Below, piece after piece: positions 40,331-48,588 of a DNA stretch of 64,000 nt (within the stretch, counting starts at the first letter, position 1; each line of letters starts with the position of its first letter). The notes below the pieces were generated by a model. The model saw nothing but the letters and a program-made list of their open reading frames with translations, did not search any database and was not told the DNA's origin. Source of the DNA: a virus. The position numbers and the translations under genes were made by a program. The stretch is taken from the IMG/VR virus record IMGVR_UViG_3300020195_000009, positions 222,006-286,005 of that record; one strand, 5' to 3'.

Positions 40331-40609
40331 CTAGAGTCGCTCAAACCGGGTCCGAGCCGTATTCAAGATGACGTCCACGGCCTTCTGCACCTCATCAGGG
40401 ATCTGGTACCAGAGGGAATTTCGGAAGTCCCGCCACGAGTGCTCTTCCGACTCGAACCCCTCAAGCGAATTCTCAATGCTTTCACGATACGGCCCTAATA
40501 TCTTGAGAACGAGTTGAATCTTCTCCTCAGGGATCTCACCCAGCAAGCTGTCCCTCACCCACTCATCGAACCCACCCCCGTCGTAACTAGACACAAGGTT
40601 CTCGTTCAA
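40331..40609 (-). CDS. Helical protein ending exactly in ARTRFERL
   Basis: 92 aa, all-alpha and acidic (IPEEKIQLVLKILGPYRESI). Ends NTARTRFERL directly before the stop, an unmodified copy of the shared peptide. Confidence 0.65.
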   Translation of the reverse strand: MNENLVSSYDGGGFDEWVRDSLLGEIPEEKIQLVLKILGPYRESIENSLEGFESEEHSWRDFRNSLWYQIPDEVQKAVDVILNTARTRFERL

Positions 40610-40615
40610 ACCTGG

Positions 40616-40879
40616 TCAAGGGGCCGTCCCTCCAACCCTCAGGCCCCTAGACTCTTCCGGTACAACTTGCCCGGTCTTATGGGGACCGTCAAACATAGGC
40701 TCACGTTTCACCGTTACGAGAGAAGTCTCCTCTCGTAACTCCCTCGCTTGGGCGACCTCAAGGGTCCCCCCTTCCTCAACGAGACCTCCTGGGAATGACC
40801 ACCCCCCGTACCTGCGGTTCCAAACGCAGAGGAGGCGACCGTCTTTGCGTTCGATGTAGGAAACGGCGGACTGCTTCAT
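40616..40879 (-). CDS. Short NUDIX-like protein, one catalytic Glu missing
   Basis: 87 aa. GGWSFPGGLVEEGGTLEVAQ, ARELREETS matches the Nudix box but the first metal-related Glu (after GX5) is Gly, and the EExG glycine is Ser. Also truncated: normal proteins have about 130 aa. Activity on nucleoside diphosphate derivatives is doubtful. ATGA-coupled to 40876. Confidence 0.65.
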   Translation of the reverse strand: MKQSAVSYIERKDGRLLCVWNRRYGGWSFPGGLVEEGGTLEVAQARELREETSLVTVKREPMFDGPHKTGQVVPEESRGLRVGGTAP

Positions 40880-41085
40880 CGAACATCCTTGGGCACGAAC
40901 CCAGCCGCCAGTAGCGCTGTCTCTAGATCGGCGGAGAACTCAGCATCAACCGAACGCCTACGCTGGGCGTACCCCCAAAGCAAGTCTTGAGCGGTTGCGT
41001 CTTTTACGCTCAAGGGAACCTTCCCACGAGGGGTCGTGGGATACTTGTCGGACTGGAATTCGCCGTCGATCAGATGAGCGCCCAT
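40876..41085 (-). CDS. Conserved small phage protein (HLIDGEFQSDKYP family)
   Basis: 69 aa from ATG 41083-41085. MGAHLIDGEFQSDKYP, PLSVKDATAQDLLWGYAQRR and DAEFSADLETAL form a pattern widespread in phages; function unknown. A longer GTG start is possible. Confidence 0.7.
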   Translation of the reverse strand: MGAHLIDGEFQSDKYPTTPRGKVPLSVKDATAQDLLWGYAQRRRSVDAEFSADLETALLAAGFVPKDVR

Positions 41086-41116
41086 CCAAAGGTCTACACC
41101 AAGGCTTTTATCATCG

Positions 41117-41642
41117 TCACACCACGTCGTCCTGGAGCACACGAGCGAGTCGCCCCCACCTACGCTCCTTCGGAGCGTAACCCACCATCGCCTCAAAAGC
41201 CATAAGATTGTAAGCCTTCCGACACTCGGCTCGGGTGCCATAAGCCCTCCCCAAGCAGATGTCCCTGGCGTCTACCGCAACGAAAGCCAAACCAAGACTC
41301 CTCACCCGGATCCACCGGCTCGACGAGAAGGTAACTGTCGGTCTTCTCGACCACGACCCCATACCAACGGTTCTGGACTTGATTTCCGCTCCATGCCAGA
41401 CGGTCCGCCCCAAACTCCACAGGATCGAAGAGGCTGAGCTGTTCGACCATGTAGAAGCAATCGCCCCGAGCCCTAGGCATCCACCGCCGATCGAGACCCC
41501 CCGGTTTCGTCCCGTCCACGTTGATGACGGCCAGCCAGTTCTTCGCTCTTCGCTCCTCCCACACGGGAACCGAGAGGAGAGCGTTGTTCACACAGGGGAG
41601 CTTCAAGAGCCCCGTCTCTACTTTCAGGGCAGTTTCAGACAT
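41117..41642 (-). pseudogene. Conserved phage protein broken by a frameshift
   Basis: From ATG 41640-41642 a protein with PGGLDRRWMPRARGDCFY and VEFGADRL...RWYGVVVEKT (known phage pattern) reads to VDPGEES near 41295, where the sensible continuation (AFVAVDARDICLGRAYGTRA to ARVLQDDVV) shifts frame. Restored length would be about 174 aa. Genuine mutation or sequencing error. Confidence 0.55.
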
Positions 41643-41692
41643 GGCTTCTAATCTATACACCAGAGAAAAAACGACCAACCTGCTTTTCTTGG

Positions 41693-41719
41693 TTGATTCG
41701 GAACGAGCCTCGGGTGTTC
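41693..41719 (+). promoter_or_regulatory. Phage promoter without a start at the usual place
   Basis: TTGATTC 41693-41699, 14-nt spacer, GTGTTC 41714-41719. At the expected ATG position the sequence is ACAAGAGCAAG instead of ACATGAGCAAG; an ATG directly abuts the box. Confidence 0.6.
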
Positions 41720-41869
41720 ATGGGACAAGAGCAAGGACGGGAAACCCCGGACGCCGATTGGGACCAACTTGACCGTGGTAGGACCCTTGGGCTGATGCAA
41801 AAGAAACGGCACGTACGCCCTCCGTGGCACCCTGTTCCGTCCAGTACCTCTGCTAGCGAGGTAGTCTGA
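41720..41869 (+). CDS. 49-aa ORF behind an odd promoter
   Basis: MGQEQGRETPDADWDQLDRG; ATG immediately after GTGTTC, so the predicted transcript would start inside it. May not be translated. Confidence 0.3.
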   Translation: MGQEQGRETPDADWDQLDRGRTLGLMQKKRHVRPPWHPVPSSTSASEVV

Positions 41870-41882
41870 CCGTCCAGGGTAG

Positions 41883-42308
41883 TCACGGGGGCTCGTGCGT
41901 TTCCATCACCAGGAAGACCGCGTGATCCCCGAGGATCTTCGTGAACCTGTTGGCCGGCTGGATCTGGAGCGGCTTGTTCGACCCCTGGTAAACATGCGGC
42001 CCACCCTCGAAGATGAGGTCGTGGACCCCATCGATTCGCCAGCCGTGAGCCCAAGCTACGATGGTCCCAGCCCTAAGGGCGATGCCTCGTTGCTCTCGGG
42101 GGTAGCTGGGCCACCCCCGAGCCTTGGCGTCCCTATCGAACCCTGAAGCGAGAACCGGCACAAGCTTATCTCCGTGCTGCTCATACCCCAGCAAATCCTC
42201 AGAGATGACGTTCCTGGCAACAGGCTGGCTGCTTGGGGAGAACGTCGTCATCGGGTGGATGGTGACACTCTGAGTCACGGACGGGATGGTGAAGTAATAC
42301 TCTGCCAT
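41883..42308 (-). CDS. Hypothetical protein
   Basis: 141 aa, beta-rich with long basic surface (ALRAGTIVAWAHGWRIDGVH, DLIFEGGPHVYQG). Might be a virion or tail-associated protein; no family. Confidence 0.55.
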   Translation of the reverse strand: MAEYYFTIPSVTQSVTIHPMTTFSPSSQPVARNVISEDLLGYEQHGDKLVPVLASGFDRDAKARGWPSYPREQRGIALRAGTIVAWAHGWRIDGVHDLIFEGGPHVYQGSNKPLQIQPANRFTKILGDHAVFLVMETHEPP

Positions 42309-42406
42309 CGGGCGGGTTATACTGAGCGACCGCCCTTGGCGGCATCCTATGTGGAGACACCGCCAAAAACCCGCGAACTATTTTACAGCTCACGTCGTTT
42401 AGTAGG

Positions 42407-42544
42407 TCAGTGTAGGACCATCAGAACGCAACCGGCCATGAGACCCGCAGCGACCGAAAGGCCAACCGCCAGGAACCACGGAAGAACCGGAGTCGATCTG
42501 AAGTACACCCAACGGAGCCGAGAAGCTGTAGGCGAGGAGGTCAT
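42407..42544 (-). CDS. 45-aa single-pass membrane protein
   Basis: MTSSPTASRLRWVYFRSTPV then LPWFLAVGLSVAAGLMAGCV, a single C-terminal hydrophobic helix. Size and shape fit a small holin or lysis regulator, without proof. Confidence 0.45.
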   Translation of the reverse strand: MTSSPTASRLRWVYFRSTPVLPWFLAVGLSVAAGLMAGCVLMVLH

Positions 42545-42578
42545 CAACAGACTTGAGGGCATCAAAGGATTTGAAAGC

Positions 42579-43847
42579 CTACAAGTACCCAGACAGCTCA
42601 AGGTTGTTCAAGGCTGCCCACTCCTTGAGGACTTGGAACTCCCGAGCCGTGGACTTGCGGTTGTACTTCCCTCGAACCTGCACAACTTTGCGGATATCGT
42701 TGCGAAGCTCGATGGTCACCATCTTCATGGGGGTTGAGCCCTCAGGGGACTCAGCGGTCATCGACCAAATGGAAGTCTGCCCTTTCTCCACGGACCACGA
42801 GTACGAGTACACGCAGTGGTTGAGCTTCCGCCCTTCGTCAAGCAACGCCTTGGAGGTGAGAAGCTCCGTCACCCGCCAGGCTTCCGTGATGTAATTTCCG
42901 AAGGTGTCTCGGTACCCCTTCGCCGTTTCAAAGGGACGGAACCCGCTCGGCTTGAAGGGGGTCCCCGTGATGGCCTTCTCCTTGGAGAGGGTTGCGTGCC
43001 ACTCCTCCATACCTCGGATCATGGCGAGGACAGTCCGACCCTTCATCGAGAAGTTGATGTCCTGCCGCTGACGAAAGAGGATGAAGTCCACAAGGGGGCT
43101 CACCTGGTTGGGATCGACCATGAGGTTCTTCCCAAACCATTCCAGGACCGTCATCCAGAAGGCTTCGTTGATCTTCGAGTGGAGGACCCGTCCCGCTTGG
43201 GAGGTCATCCATACGTTGAGGAACCTCTCGGTACCACCGAAAGAGAAGATAGTGATTCGACGGAGAGCCCGAAGGAAGGTCCCATCCGAGGGCGTGCTCA
43301 TGAAGTCGTGGCACATCTTCCTGGTGAACGGGATCTGAAGCAGGCCGTTCTTGACCGCCTCGAAGACGCTGCCACCCCCAGCAACGAACCCCACGAACGG
43401 AGCGAAGGTCGGAGCGTCCCCGTCAAAGAAGGCCGACCACAGGAAGTAGGGCATCGGGTACTTCGCCAACAGGTGCTCACAGAGCCCACGGAAGAGCGTG
43501 TCACGGCCTTTCCCCTTCGGCTTCCAAGAAGCCGGGGATCGAAGGAACGGGAGCTTCGCCACCTCTCGGAAGGCGTTCAACGTGGAGGTCTCTGCCAAAC
43601 GAGGAGCCTTGTCCTGGATGACTTCCAGGATCTCCAAGTAAGCTCGATCCAACCCCGTTGGCTGACCGTCGAAACGAGGACCGTGCTTTTCCACCAAGGT
43701 CTTGGGCTTCTCCGAGAGGGCCTTGCGGACCTTGGCTTCCTTCTCGGCTGCCTCGGCTTCCCGAGCGGCCTGAACCTGTTCACGCTGACGACGAGCTTCC
43801 GCCTTCGCCTTTACGGCCTCTTGGGCCGCACTCAATGGACGACGCAT
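42579..43847 (-). CDS. PcfJ-like protein
   Basis: 422 aa. A charged N-terminal coiled coil (AKAEARRQREQVQAAREAEA) precedes a long helical region. The C-terminal 100 residues contain LLDEGRKLNHCVYSYSWSVE, SIWSMTAE, VTIELRNDIRKVVQVRGKYN, the signature of PcfJ-like proteins found on conjugative elements and phages. Function unknown. Confidence 0.75.
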   Translation of the reverse strand: MRRPLSAAQEAVKAKAEARRQREQVQAAREAEAAEKEAKVRKALSEKPKTLVEKHGPRFDGQPTGLDRAYLEILEVIQDKAPRLAETSTLNAFREVAKLPFLRSPASWKPKGKGRDTLFRGLCEHLLAKYPMPYFLWSAFFDGDAPTFAPFVGFVAGGGSVFEAVKNGLLQIPFTRKMCHDFMSTPSDGTFLRALRRITIFSFGGTERFLNVWMTSQAGRVLHSKINEAFWMTVLEWFGKNLMVDPNQVSPLVDFILFRQRQDINFSMKGRTVLAMIRGMEEWHATLSKEKAITGTPFKPSGFRPFETAKGYRDTFGNYITEAWRVTELLTSKALLDEGRKLNHCVYSYSWSVEKGQTSIWSMTAESPEGSTPMKMVTIELRNDIRKVVQVRGKYNRKSTAREFQVLKEWAALNNLELSGYL

Positions 43848-43860
43848 GACGCACTACTCC

Positions 43861-43911
43861 CTAGAATTGCCTACAAAAAGTGGGAAAACCCTAACTCTTT
43901 GTAGTTTCTAG
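43861..43911 (-). promoter_or_regulatory. Hairpin in the leader of the PcfJ-like gene
   Basis: Nested complementarity: CTAGAA/TTCTAG outside, CTACAAA/TTTGTAG inside, GGG-AAAA-CCC at the tip. It lies 14 nt before the ATG on the minus strand, so it may mask or regulate translation. Confidence 0.45.
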
Positions 43912-43957
43912 GAGCAGGCCACGCATGGGACTCATCCTATAACACCGGAGCGAAGAG

Positions 43958-44206
43958 TCAACCCTCAGATAGCCGTTCAAACCTAGAACGGCCTTCGTTG
44001 AGGCTCTTGGGGTCGGGGGCCTTCAGGAAGATCCGAAGTGCTTCAACGACTTCCTTGTCGTTCTCGACCAGCCGACCCCTTACGTAGATGTCCCCGTTGG
44101 GTTTGAACCGGAGAACCTCTCCGCTCTTCACGGAGAAGACCATCTCCCCCTCTTCGAGAGAGCCGAGGGTGATGGGCATGTCTTCGAGAGGGCCGAGAGA
44201 ACTCAC
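43958..44206 (-). CDS. Conserved small phage protein with RSRFERLSEG tail
   Basis: 82 aa. VLRFKPNGDIYVRGRLVEND, KEVVEALR is a recurring phage pattern. Ends NEGRSRFERLSEG, a copy of the shared C-terminal peptide. ATGA overlap with 44203. Confidence 0.7.
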   Translation of the reverse strand: MSSLGPLEDMPITLGSLEEGEMVFSVKSGEVLRFKPNGDIYVRGRLVENDKEVVEALRIFLKAPDPKSLNEGRSRFERLSEG

Positions 44207-44457
44207 GGGTGAGCCCCGAAGCGGCTCGTGACGAAGGCTTGGATCTCTGCCTCGATGGCTCGGGCCTCATCGTTCAACGGGCTCAGCTCCCCCGTGATGA
44301 AAGGGCCGAAATCTGTGTTGCTTCCGATGGCCCCGAAGATGACCGTACACCTAGGGCAGCAACGCCTCGCATCCGTCACCACCTTTCCCAAGTGGCCGCT
44401 GTAGTCCTCACCGCTGCCTTCAGGGTCGATCTTCACTACAGTGAACTTAGCGCTCAT
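44203..44457 (-). CDS. Hypothetical protein with CCPRC
   Basis: 84 aa; DARRCCPRCTVIFGAIG and a helical C-terminus. Between the uracil-DNA glycosylase gene and 43958, overlapping both by 4 nt. Confidence 0.55.
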   Translation of the reverse strand: MSAKFTVVKIDPEGSGEDYSGHLGKVVTDARRCCPRCTVIFGAIGSNTDFGPFITGELSPLNDEARAIEAEIQAFVTSRFGAHP

Positions 44458-45224
44458 TCGTCAAACTCCAGGTTGGCGAGAAGGGTATCAAGGTCCCCAC
44501 CCACAGGAGGAGCCTTCGCCTCTTCCACTTTGACGGGGTCGATCATCGGGACCTCTTCCTCCGGGTCCGTAGGGAGAGCCCAGTTGATAGGCGGGATCCA
44601 AGCCCGTGACAACGCCTTGTTGGCTTGCGAGAAAGGCTTGGACCCAAGGAACCCAGACCCACCCATAGGGGACGGGTGGGAAGCCGCAAGGACCGTGTGC
44701 TTGGCCGTGTTGATGAGACCCCCTTTGTCCTGAGCGTGCTTCCCCCAGAGCAGGAAGACCATCGGGGTCTCCCTCTCACTCAAGACAGAGATGACCCGAT
44801 CGGTGAAGGTCTCCCAGCCGGCCCCCTTGTGGGAGTTGGCTGACTTCTGCCGAGCCGTCAAGACCGTATTGAGCAGGAACACTCCCCGCCTCGCCCACGC
44901 TTTCAGGTGCCCATGAGAAACCTGAGCCAACCCAAGGTCGGCCTCCAACTCCTTGTAGATGTTGACCAAGCTAGGAGGGATCTTCACCCCTGATCTCACG
45001 GAAAACGATAGCCCGTGGGCTTGACCCGACCCATGATAAGGATCCTGTCCGAGAATGACACACTTGACCCGATCGAGCGGGGTCTCCTCGAACGCCGTGA
45101 AAACCTCCCCGTTCGGAGGGTAGACCGGGCCGTCCTCTCGCTCGCTCTTTAGGTAGGCAACAAGATTCACAAAGTAGGGCTTCGTGAACTCGTCCTTCAA
45201 CTGGGCTTGCCATGTCCGGTGCAT
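44454..45224 (-). CDS. ung: Uracil-DNA glycosylase, family 1
   Basis: 256 aa. Water-activating loop GQDPYH (D61, H64) with QAHGLSFSV after it, NTVLT, and the minor-groove loop HPSPMGGSGF (H183). It removes uracil from DNA. A 50-residue acidic C-terminal extension (DPEEEVPMIDPVKVEEAKAP) is unusual and may be a docking tail. Phage copies protect or repair the genome after cytosine deamination. First gene of a minus-strand operon. Confidence 0.9.
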   Translation of the reverse strand: MHRTWQAQLKDEFTKPYFVNLVAYLKSEREDGPVYPPNGEVFTAFEETPLDRVKCVILGQDPYHGSGQAHGLSFSVRSGVKIPPSLVNIYKELEADLGLAQVSHGHLKAWARRGVFLLNTVLTARQKSANSHKGAGWETFTDRVISVLSERETPMVFLLWGKHAQDKGGLINTAKHTVLAASHPSPMGGSGFLGSKPFSQANKALSRAWIPPINWALPTDPEEEVPMIDPVKVEEAKAPPVGGDLDTLLANLEFDE

Positions 45225-45502
45225 CGCCCGGTGTCTTACACCAAGTGACCGATCTTCTCCTAGGGGGCCTGTCGACCGACAAGCCGGGGGAATGGTTCAA
45301 GGTTGGAGCGAAGGTCCTCAGCCTTCTAAACTCTTGGGTCATCGTTCAAATCGATGCTGACTCGTTCCTCGCTGTTATAGAGGGTGTGGATGAATGGACC
45401 CGCAAGCCGTTCGAGCCCATTCGGTTCCAAACGCACGAGCTGTTCTGGTTCACTCCTGTGCCAGACCGCTTTAATCGTGAGATTTCGATTGAAGGCAAGT
45501 AG
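45212..45502 (+). CDS. Hypothetical protein ending in PDRFNREISIEGK
   Basis: 96 aa; starts antisense inside the first codons of ung (13 nt overlap). Core WFKVGAKVLSLLNSWVIVQI. The end (DRFNREI) is weakly like the TRFER peptide. Ends in TAG. Confidence 0.5.
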   Translation: MSGASPGVLHQVTDLLLGGLSTDKPGEWFKVGAKVLSLLNSWVIVQIDADSFLAVIEGVDEWTRKPFEPIRFQTHELFWFTPVPDRFNREISIEGK

Positions 45503-45522
45503 CCTTCGGTGTCTTAAGGGGT

Positions 45523-45873
45523 ATGGCCGACTGGCACCACGTCTCCCTCATCTGGCGGGGGCGGCCACCGGAAACTTCTCGTATCCAGGAGCTAAACGAA
45601 CTCCTCCATGAGCTAGACTACGATTGCCCCCAGCTCACACAGAAGGGGCTCGACACCGCTCGATGGCGGAGCCCTCTTCTCACTTTATTGGAATTTCTGG
45701 ACTTTCTCGACAACATGGGGCACGCCTGCCAAGGCCGACTCACCCTCAGTTACGAGGATGATGACGACTGGCAGACCCACCAACGTGCATCCTGGACCGA
45801 GTCAACTACCAGAGTTCACGAGAAGTTTGCTCACCTCTTGAAGCCCGTCCCTACAAGGTTCGAGCGTATCTAG
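45523..45873 (+). CDS. Hypothetical protein ending exactly in PTRFERI
   Basis: 116 aa, WHHVSLIWRGRPPETSRIQE; helical. Ends KPVPTRFERI then TAG, an unmodified copy of the shared peptide. With amber readthrough it would be extended. Confidence 0.65.
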   Translation: MADWHHVSLIWRGRPPETSRIQELNELLHELDYDCPQLTQKGLDTARWRSPLLTLLEFLDFLDNMGHACQGRLTLSYEDDDDWQTHQRASWTESTTRVHEKFAHLLKPVPTRFERI

Positions 45874-46050
45874 GCAAGCGAAACACCGGGCCTTTTCACT
45901 CGGAACATAGTCTCCCCGGTACACCTTCGTGTGACCACACTCCAGGTGGAGCGTCGTGATCGGTACCATCCACCAGGTGAAACCTCGACCCTTCCCGACG
46001 TGATCTTCCTGGGTTCGGACCTTTTGCTTGATTTTCCGCCACGGGCTCAT
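45802..46050 (-). CDS. Small zinc-site protein, overlapping its neighbour
   Basis: 82 aa from ATG 46048-46050. LHLECGHTKVYRGDY...ARCFACLDT gives CxH...CxxC. Overlaps the convergent gene by 72 nt, so its 3' end is uncertain. Confidence 0.45.
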   Translation of the reverse strand: MSPWRKIKQKVRTQEDHVGKGRGFTWWMVPITTLHLECGHTKVYRGDYVPSEKARCFACLDTLEPCRDGLQEVSKLLVNSGS

Positions 46051-46092
46051 ACGAAGCCCTACACCGAAATTTACGAATTTGAAGACTCGTAG

Positions 46093-46119
46093 TTGAATCT
46101 CAGACCCTCTTCCGTGTTC
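46093..46119 (+). promoter_or_regulatory. Phage promoter
   Basis: TTGAATC 46093-46099, 14-nt spacer, GTGTTC 46114-46119, 7 nt to ATG 46127. Confidence 0.8.
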
Positions 46120-46126
46120 TTCAACC

Positions 46127-46495
46127 ATGAGCCTCCAAGATTACTACCAGATGTTCAACTCGGGTTGCTGGGCGACTTCGGATGTCGAGGAGTGCCTCTG
46201 CCACGGTAACGGTTGGGCGCTCTCCGACGTGGACACGTGGCACAAGTGCCCGGTTCATTTCGCCGGCCAGCTTCACCCGGAGGCTGACGAGCGCTTCGAG
46301 GACGAAGCCGACTACCTGTCGGCTGAGGCGGATTCGATGAAGGCCTTCAAGGACTTCCAGGTCGCTCGGGCGGCTCGTTCGTTCTCTGGTTCGTTCGAGG
46401 ACTTCCAGGCCAAGCGCTACTTCGCTTCGGCTCCTACCCTCCCGGCTCCGGTCGAGACCGCCTCGGACGTGGGCGACGACGAGATCCCCTTCTGA
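46127..46495 (+). CDS. Hypothetical protein with acidic tail
   Basis: 122 aa. VEECLCHGNGW...WHKCPVHF is a possible zinc site of a kind common in phages. Then charged helix and ending SDVGDDEIPF, reminiscent of acidic protein-docking tails such as that of SSB. Unproven. Confidence 0.6.
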   Translation: MSLQDYYQMFNSGCWATSDVEECLCHGNGWALSDVDTWHKCPVHFAGQLHPEADERFEDEADYLSAEADSMKAFKDFQVARAARSFSGSFEDFQAKRYFASAPTLPAPVETASDVGDDEIPF

Positions 46496-46845
46496 TGGCC
46501 ATCTCGTTGCACATCTACCCGATACGAGATGTATTCTCGGAGTCCTTCTACTGTCCGACTCACCTCCATTGTGGTTATGCGTCTCACGAGCTGGCCGAAG
46601 CCATCGAAGCGCTGGGCACCTTACTCAACGTCCGAGGCATCCTCCCCGCTGTGGATACCGGATGCGAAGAGGGTCACGAGGTTCCCTCAAGTGGCTTCTC
46701 GGTCCTTACAGCCGCTCAGCTCCTCCAAGTACCGTGGCAGAAGTTGTCCGAGGATCCTGAAGGCATGATCTCCAAACGAGCAGCGTGGGCCTACCTCGCT
46801 GCTCTCGCCCCTGAGACTCAGATCATCGTCTGGGTCTCTCGGTGA
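46495..46845 (+). CDS. Hypothetical protein
   Basis: 116 aa, TGATG-coupled. HLHCGYASHELAEAIEALGT then KLSEDPEGMISKRAAWAYLA; helical. Unrecognised. Confidence 0.55.
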   Translation: MAISLHIYPIRDVFSESFYCPTHLHCGYASHELAEAIEALGTLLNVRGILPAVDTGCEEGHEVPSSGFSVLTAAQLLQVPWQKLSEDPEGMISKRAAWAYLAALAPETQIIVWVSR

Positions 46846-46870
46846 CACAACACGAAGGTCACGGTCATCA

Positions 46871-47128
46871 ATGAAGACCCTCGAAAAACTGAGAGCCCGC
46901 TACCGCAAAGCAAGGAAAGAACTAGATGCCGCCAACACGGCCTTGGAAGCTCACCTTCGCCCCTTGGTCGTAGAGGCCATCCAAACCGGGGACTTCGACA
47001 AAGCCTTAGACCTCGCCTTGATGCTTCCTCCTCGATACCATCCGTCAAGCAAAGCTCCTCGCAAACAAGAAACCCATGAAGATCCCCGAAGTCATCGTTC
47101 ACCGGGACACCAACGGAACCACCGTTGA
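46871..47128 (+). CDS. Hypothetical helical protein
   Basis: 85 aa. LRARYRKARKELDAANTALE coiled-coil start; the last 18 codons overlap the next gene and may not be functional. Confidence 0.5.
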   Translation: MKTLEKLRARYRKARKELDAANTALEAHLRPLVVEAIQTGDFDKALDLALMLPPRYHPSSKAPRKQETHEDPRSHRSPGHQRNHR

Positions 47129-47408
47129 CTCCCCCTGCAAATGCTTCGGGAGCCCAACCCGAGCCCACTCCACGACGGAGTGCCCCTGGCTCAAGTTCCG
47201 CACAGAGTTCCCGGAAGGGAGGCGTGTCCAGCTTCACCCAGGAACCGACCAGTGGATGAGGGGGGACCGTTTCGGTACGGTTCGTAAGGTCGACCTCAAG
47301 ACCTTCCTGGTTCACGTAAAAATGGATGTCTCCAAGAAGACCCTCAAGTGCAAGCCCGAGCACATCCTCAAGCGGGACCCCAAGACGGACAACAGGCTGG
47401 AGCCGTGA
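47076..47408 (+). CDS. Hypothetical protein
   Basis: 110 aa. PCKCFGSPTRAHSTTECPWL is a cysteine/histidine site; then a beta-barrel-like part RGDRFGTVRKVDLKTFLVHV. GTGA overlap downstream. Confidence 0.55.
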   Translation: MKIPEVIVHRDTNGTTVDSPCKCFGSPTRAHSTTECPWLKFRTEFPEGRRVQLHPGTDQWMRGDRFGTVRKVDLKTFLVHVKMDVSKKTLKCKPEHILKRDPKTDNRLEP

Positions 47409-47836
47409 ACCCCGTTGAAACCAGAATAGCTCGTCGAGCCTACGTCGAAAAGGTCGGGTGGGGTCTCACCCAAGAGGGTTGGGACCGCATCGACCGAGCC
47501 ATTGAGGCAATCGACACCTGGGAGGATGAAGATAGGCGAGCTATCGCCGAAATGATCATCGTGGGTCTAGAGATCGGAGCCAACGCAGACAAGGTGGCCA
47601 AAGTCACCGGCCTCAACCGAGACAAGTTCGTCCGCCCCAAAGCCAAACTCCTCCGTGAAAACGAATGTTGGGTCAACGGCAAAACCGCCTTCACCCCAGA
47701 TTCCATGGGCGACGACGAGGCCTCAGCTCTCAACACCGCTACTGAAATCCTGCTCTTCGTCCTAACTGCCGAAGGGCGTATCAAAAGGTCACAGCACCGT
47801 TGGCTGCCTCCAAGCACAAGGGAAGAGACTCTATGA
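47405..47836 (+). CDS. Probable HTH-type protein
   Basis: 143 aa from GTG 47405. GANADKVAKVTGLNRDKFVR, PKAKLLRENECWVNGKTAF resembles a helix-turn-helix with wing, so DNA binding is plausible. ATGA overlap with the next gene. Confidence 0.55.
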   Translation: MNPVETRIARRAYVEKVGWGLTQEGWDRIDRAIEAIDTWEDEDRRAIAEMIIVGLEIGANADKVAKVTGLNRDKFVRPKAKLLRENECWVNGKTAFTPDSMGDDEASALNTATEILLFVLTAEGRIKRSQHRWLPPSTREETL

Positions 47837-48135
47837 GCCACCTCGAAACTGCCGCCTATGAGGCTATCCAAGCCGCCCTCCTGGATTCAAGCTGCCACCC
47901 AAGGGCCGCTATCCAAGCCGCCCTCCGGGCACTCGTGGAGTTCGCGGAGGGGGAGGACATCCTTCGATCACCCAATCGAGAAGCCACCCTCCAAGACGCA
48001 ATCAGCCACGGCGAATCCCACCACAAGGTCCAGGAATACCGAAAGGCTCTTGAAGAAGGGGCTCTTGAAGACCTGATCGAAATGGTCAAGGCAGCCTGGG
48101 AAGAACGAACGAAGTTAGGACGACTAAACCAATGA
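47833..48135 (+). CDS. Hypothetical helical protein
   Basis: 100 aa; contains an internal near-repeat (EAIQAALLDSS / AAIQAALRALV). ATGA overlaps on both sides. Confidence 0.55.
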   Translation: MSHLETAAYEAIQAALLDSSCHPRAAIQAALRALVEFAEGEDILRSPNREATLQDAISHGESHHKVQEYRKALEEGALEDLIEMVKAAWEERTKLGRLNQ

Positions 48136-48557
48136 CCACCAAGTACAACCTCACCGTCACCGAAGAGCAAGCCCGTATCCTCACGGACGCACTTGACCTC
48201 TACAGCCGGATCGGGATCGGCCAGTTCGAGGAGGTTCTTCAAGTCTACGACCGAAACCTAAAACTCGATGAGGAGACACGGGACCGCATCAGGATCGGCC
48301 TCGACATCGCCAAGAGAGAAGCCGGCCACCCTCGCAGCGGCTCTCATGGCATCCACAACGAGAAGGTTGATGACCGTTTCCGAGCCGCCTACGACCTCCA
48401 GCAGGTCGTGAGAAACAGGCTCGCTTGGGACAGAAACCCCAAGGGGGGCATCCAGGTTCAATTCGATGAACCCAGGGCCATCAGTCAGATGAGACTTGCC
48501 ACCATCGAGAAGGTGAAGCCCCCCGTCATCGACGAAGAGTTTCAACCTGAGGGTTGA
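48132..48557 (+). CDS. Conserved phage protein
   Basis: 141 aa. LTVTEEQARILTDALDLYSR, IGIGQFEEVLQVY is a pattern found in many phages. C-terminal half RAAYDLQQVVRNRLAWDRNP. Function unknown. Its stop lies in the next promoter. Confidence 0.65.
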   Translation: MTTKYNLTVTEEQARILTDALDLYSRIGIGQFEEVLQVYDRNLKLDEETRDRIRIGLDIAKREAGHPRSGSHGIHNEKVDDRFRAAYDLQQVVRNRLAWDRNPKGGIQVQFDEPRAISQMRLATIEKVKPPVIDEEFQPEG

Positions 48558-48581
48558 ATTCCTGACCCCTCTCCCGTGTTC
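48554..48581 (+). promoter_or_regulatory. Phage promoter
   Basis: TTGAATT 48554-48560, 15-nt spacer, GTGTTC 48576-48581, 7 nt to ATG 48589. Confidence 0.75.
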
Positions 48582-48588
48582 TAGCCTC

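Noticed and set aside
42816-43904. 362-codon plus-strand open frame
   Set aside because: Lies antisense to the PcfJ-like gene, which has recognisable motifs.
45874-46090. Long open frame after the UAG of 45523 as a readthrough extension
   Set aside because: It is antisense to the 45802 gene and ends without recognisable protein features.
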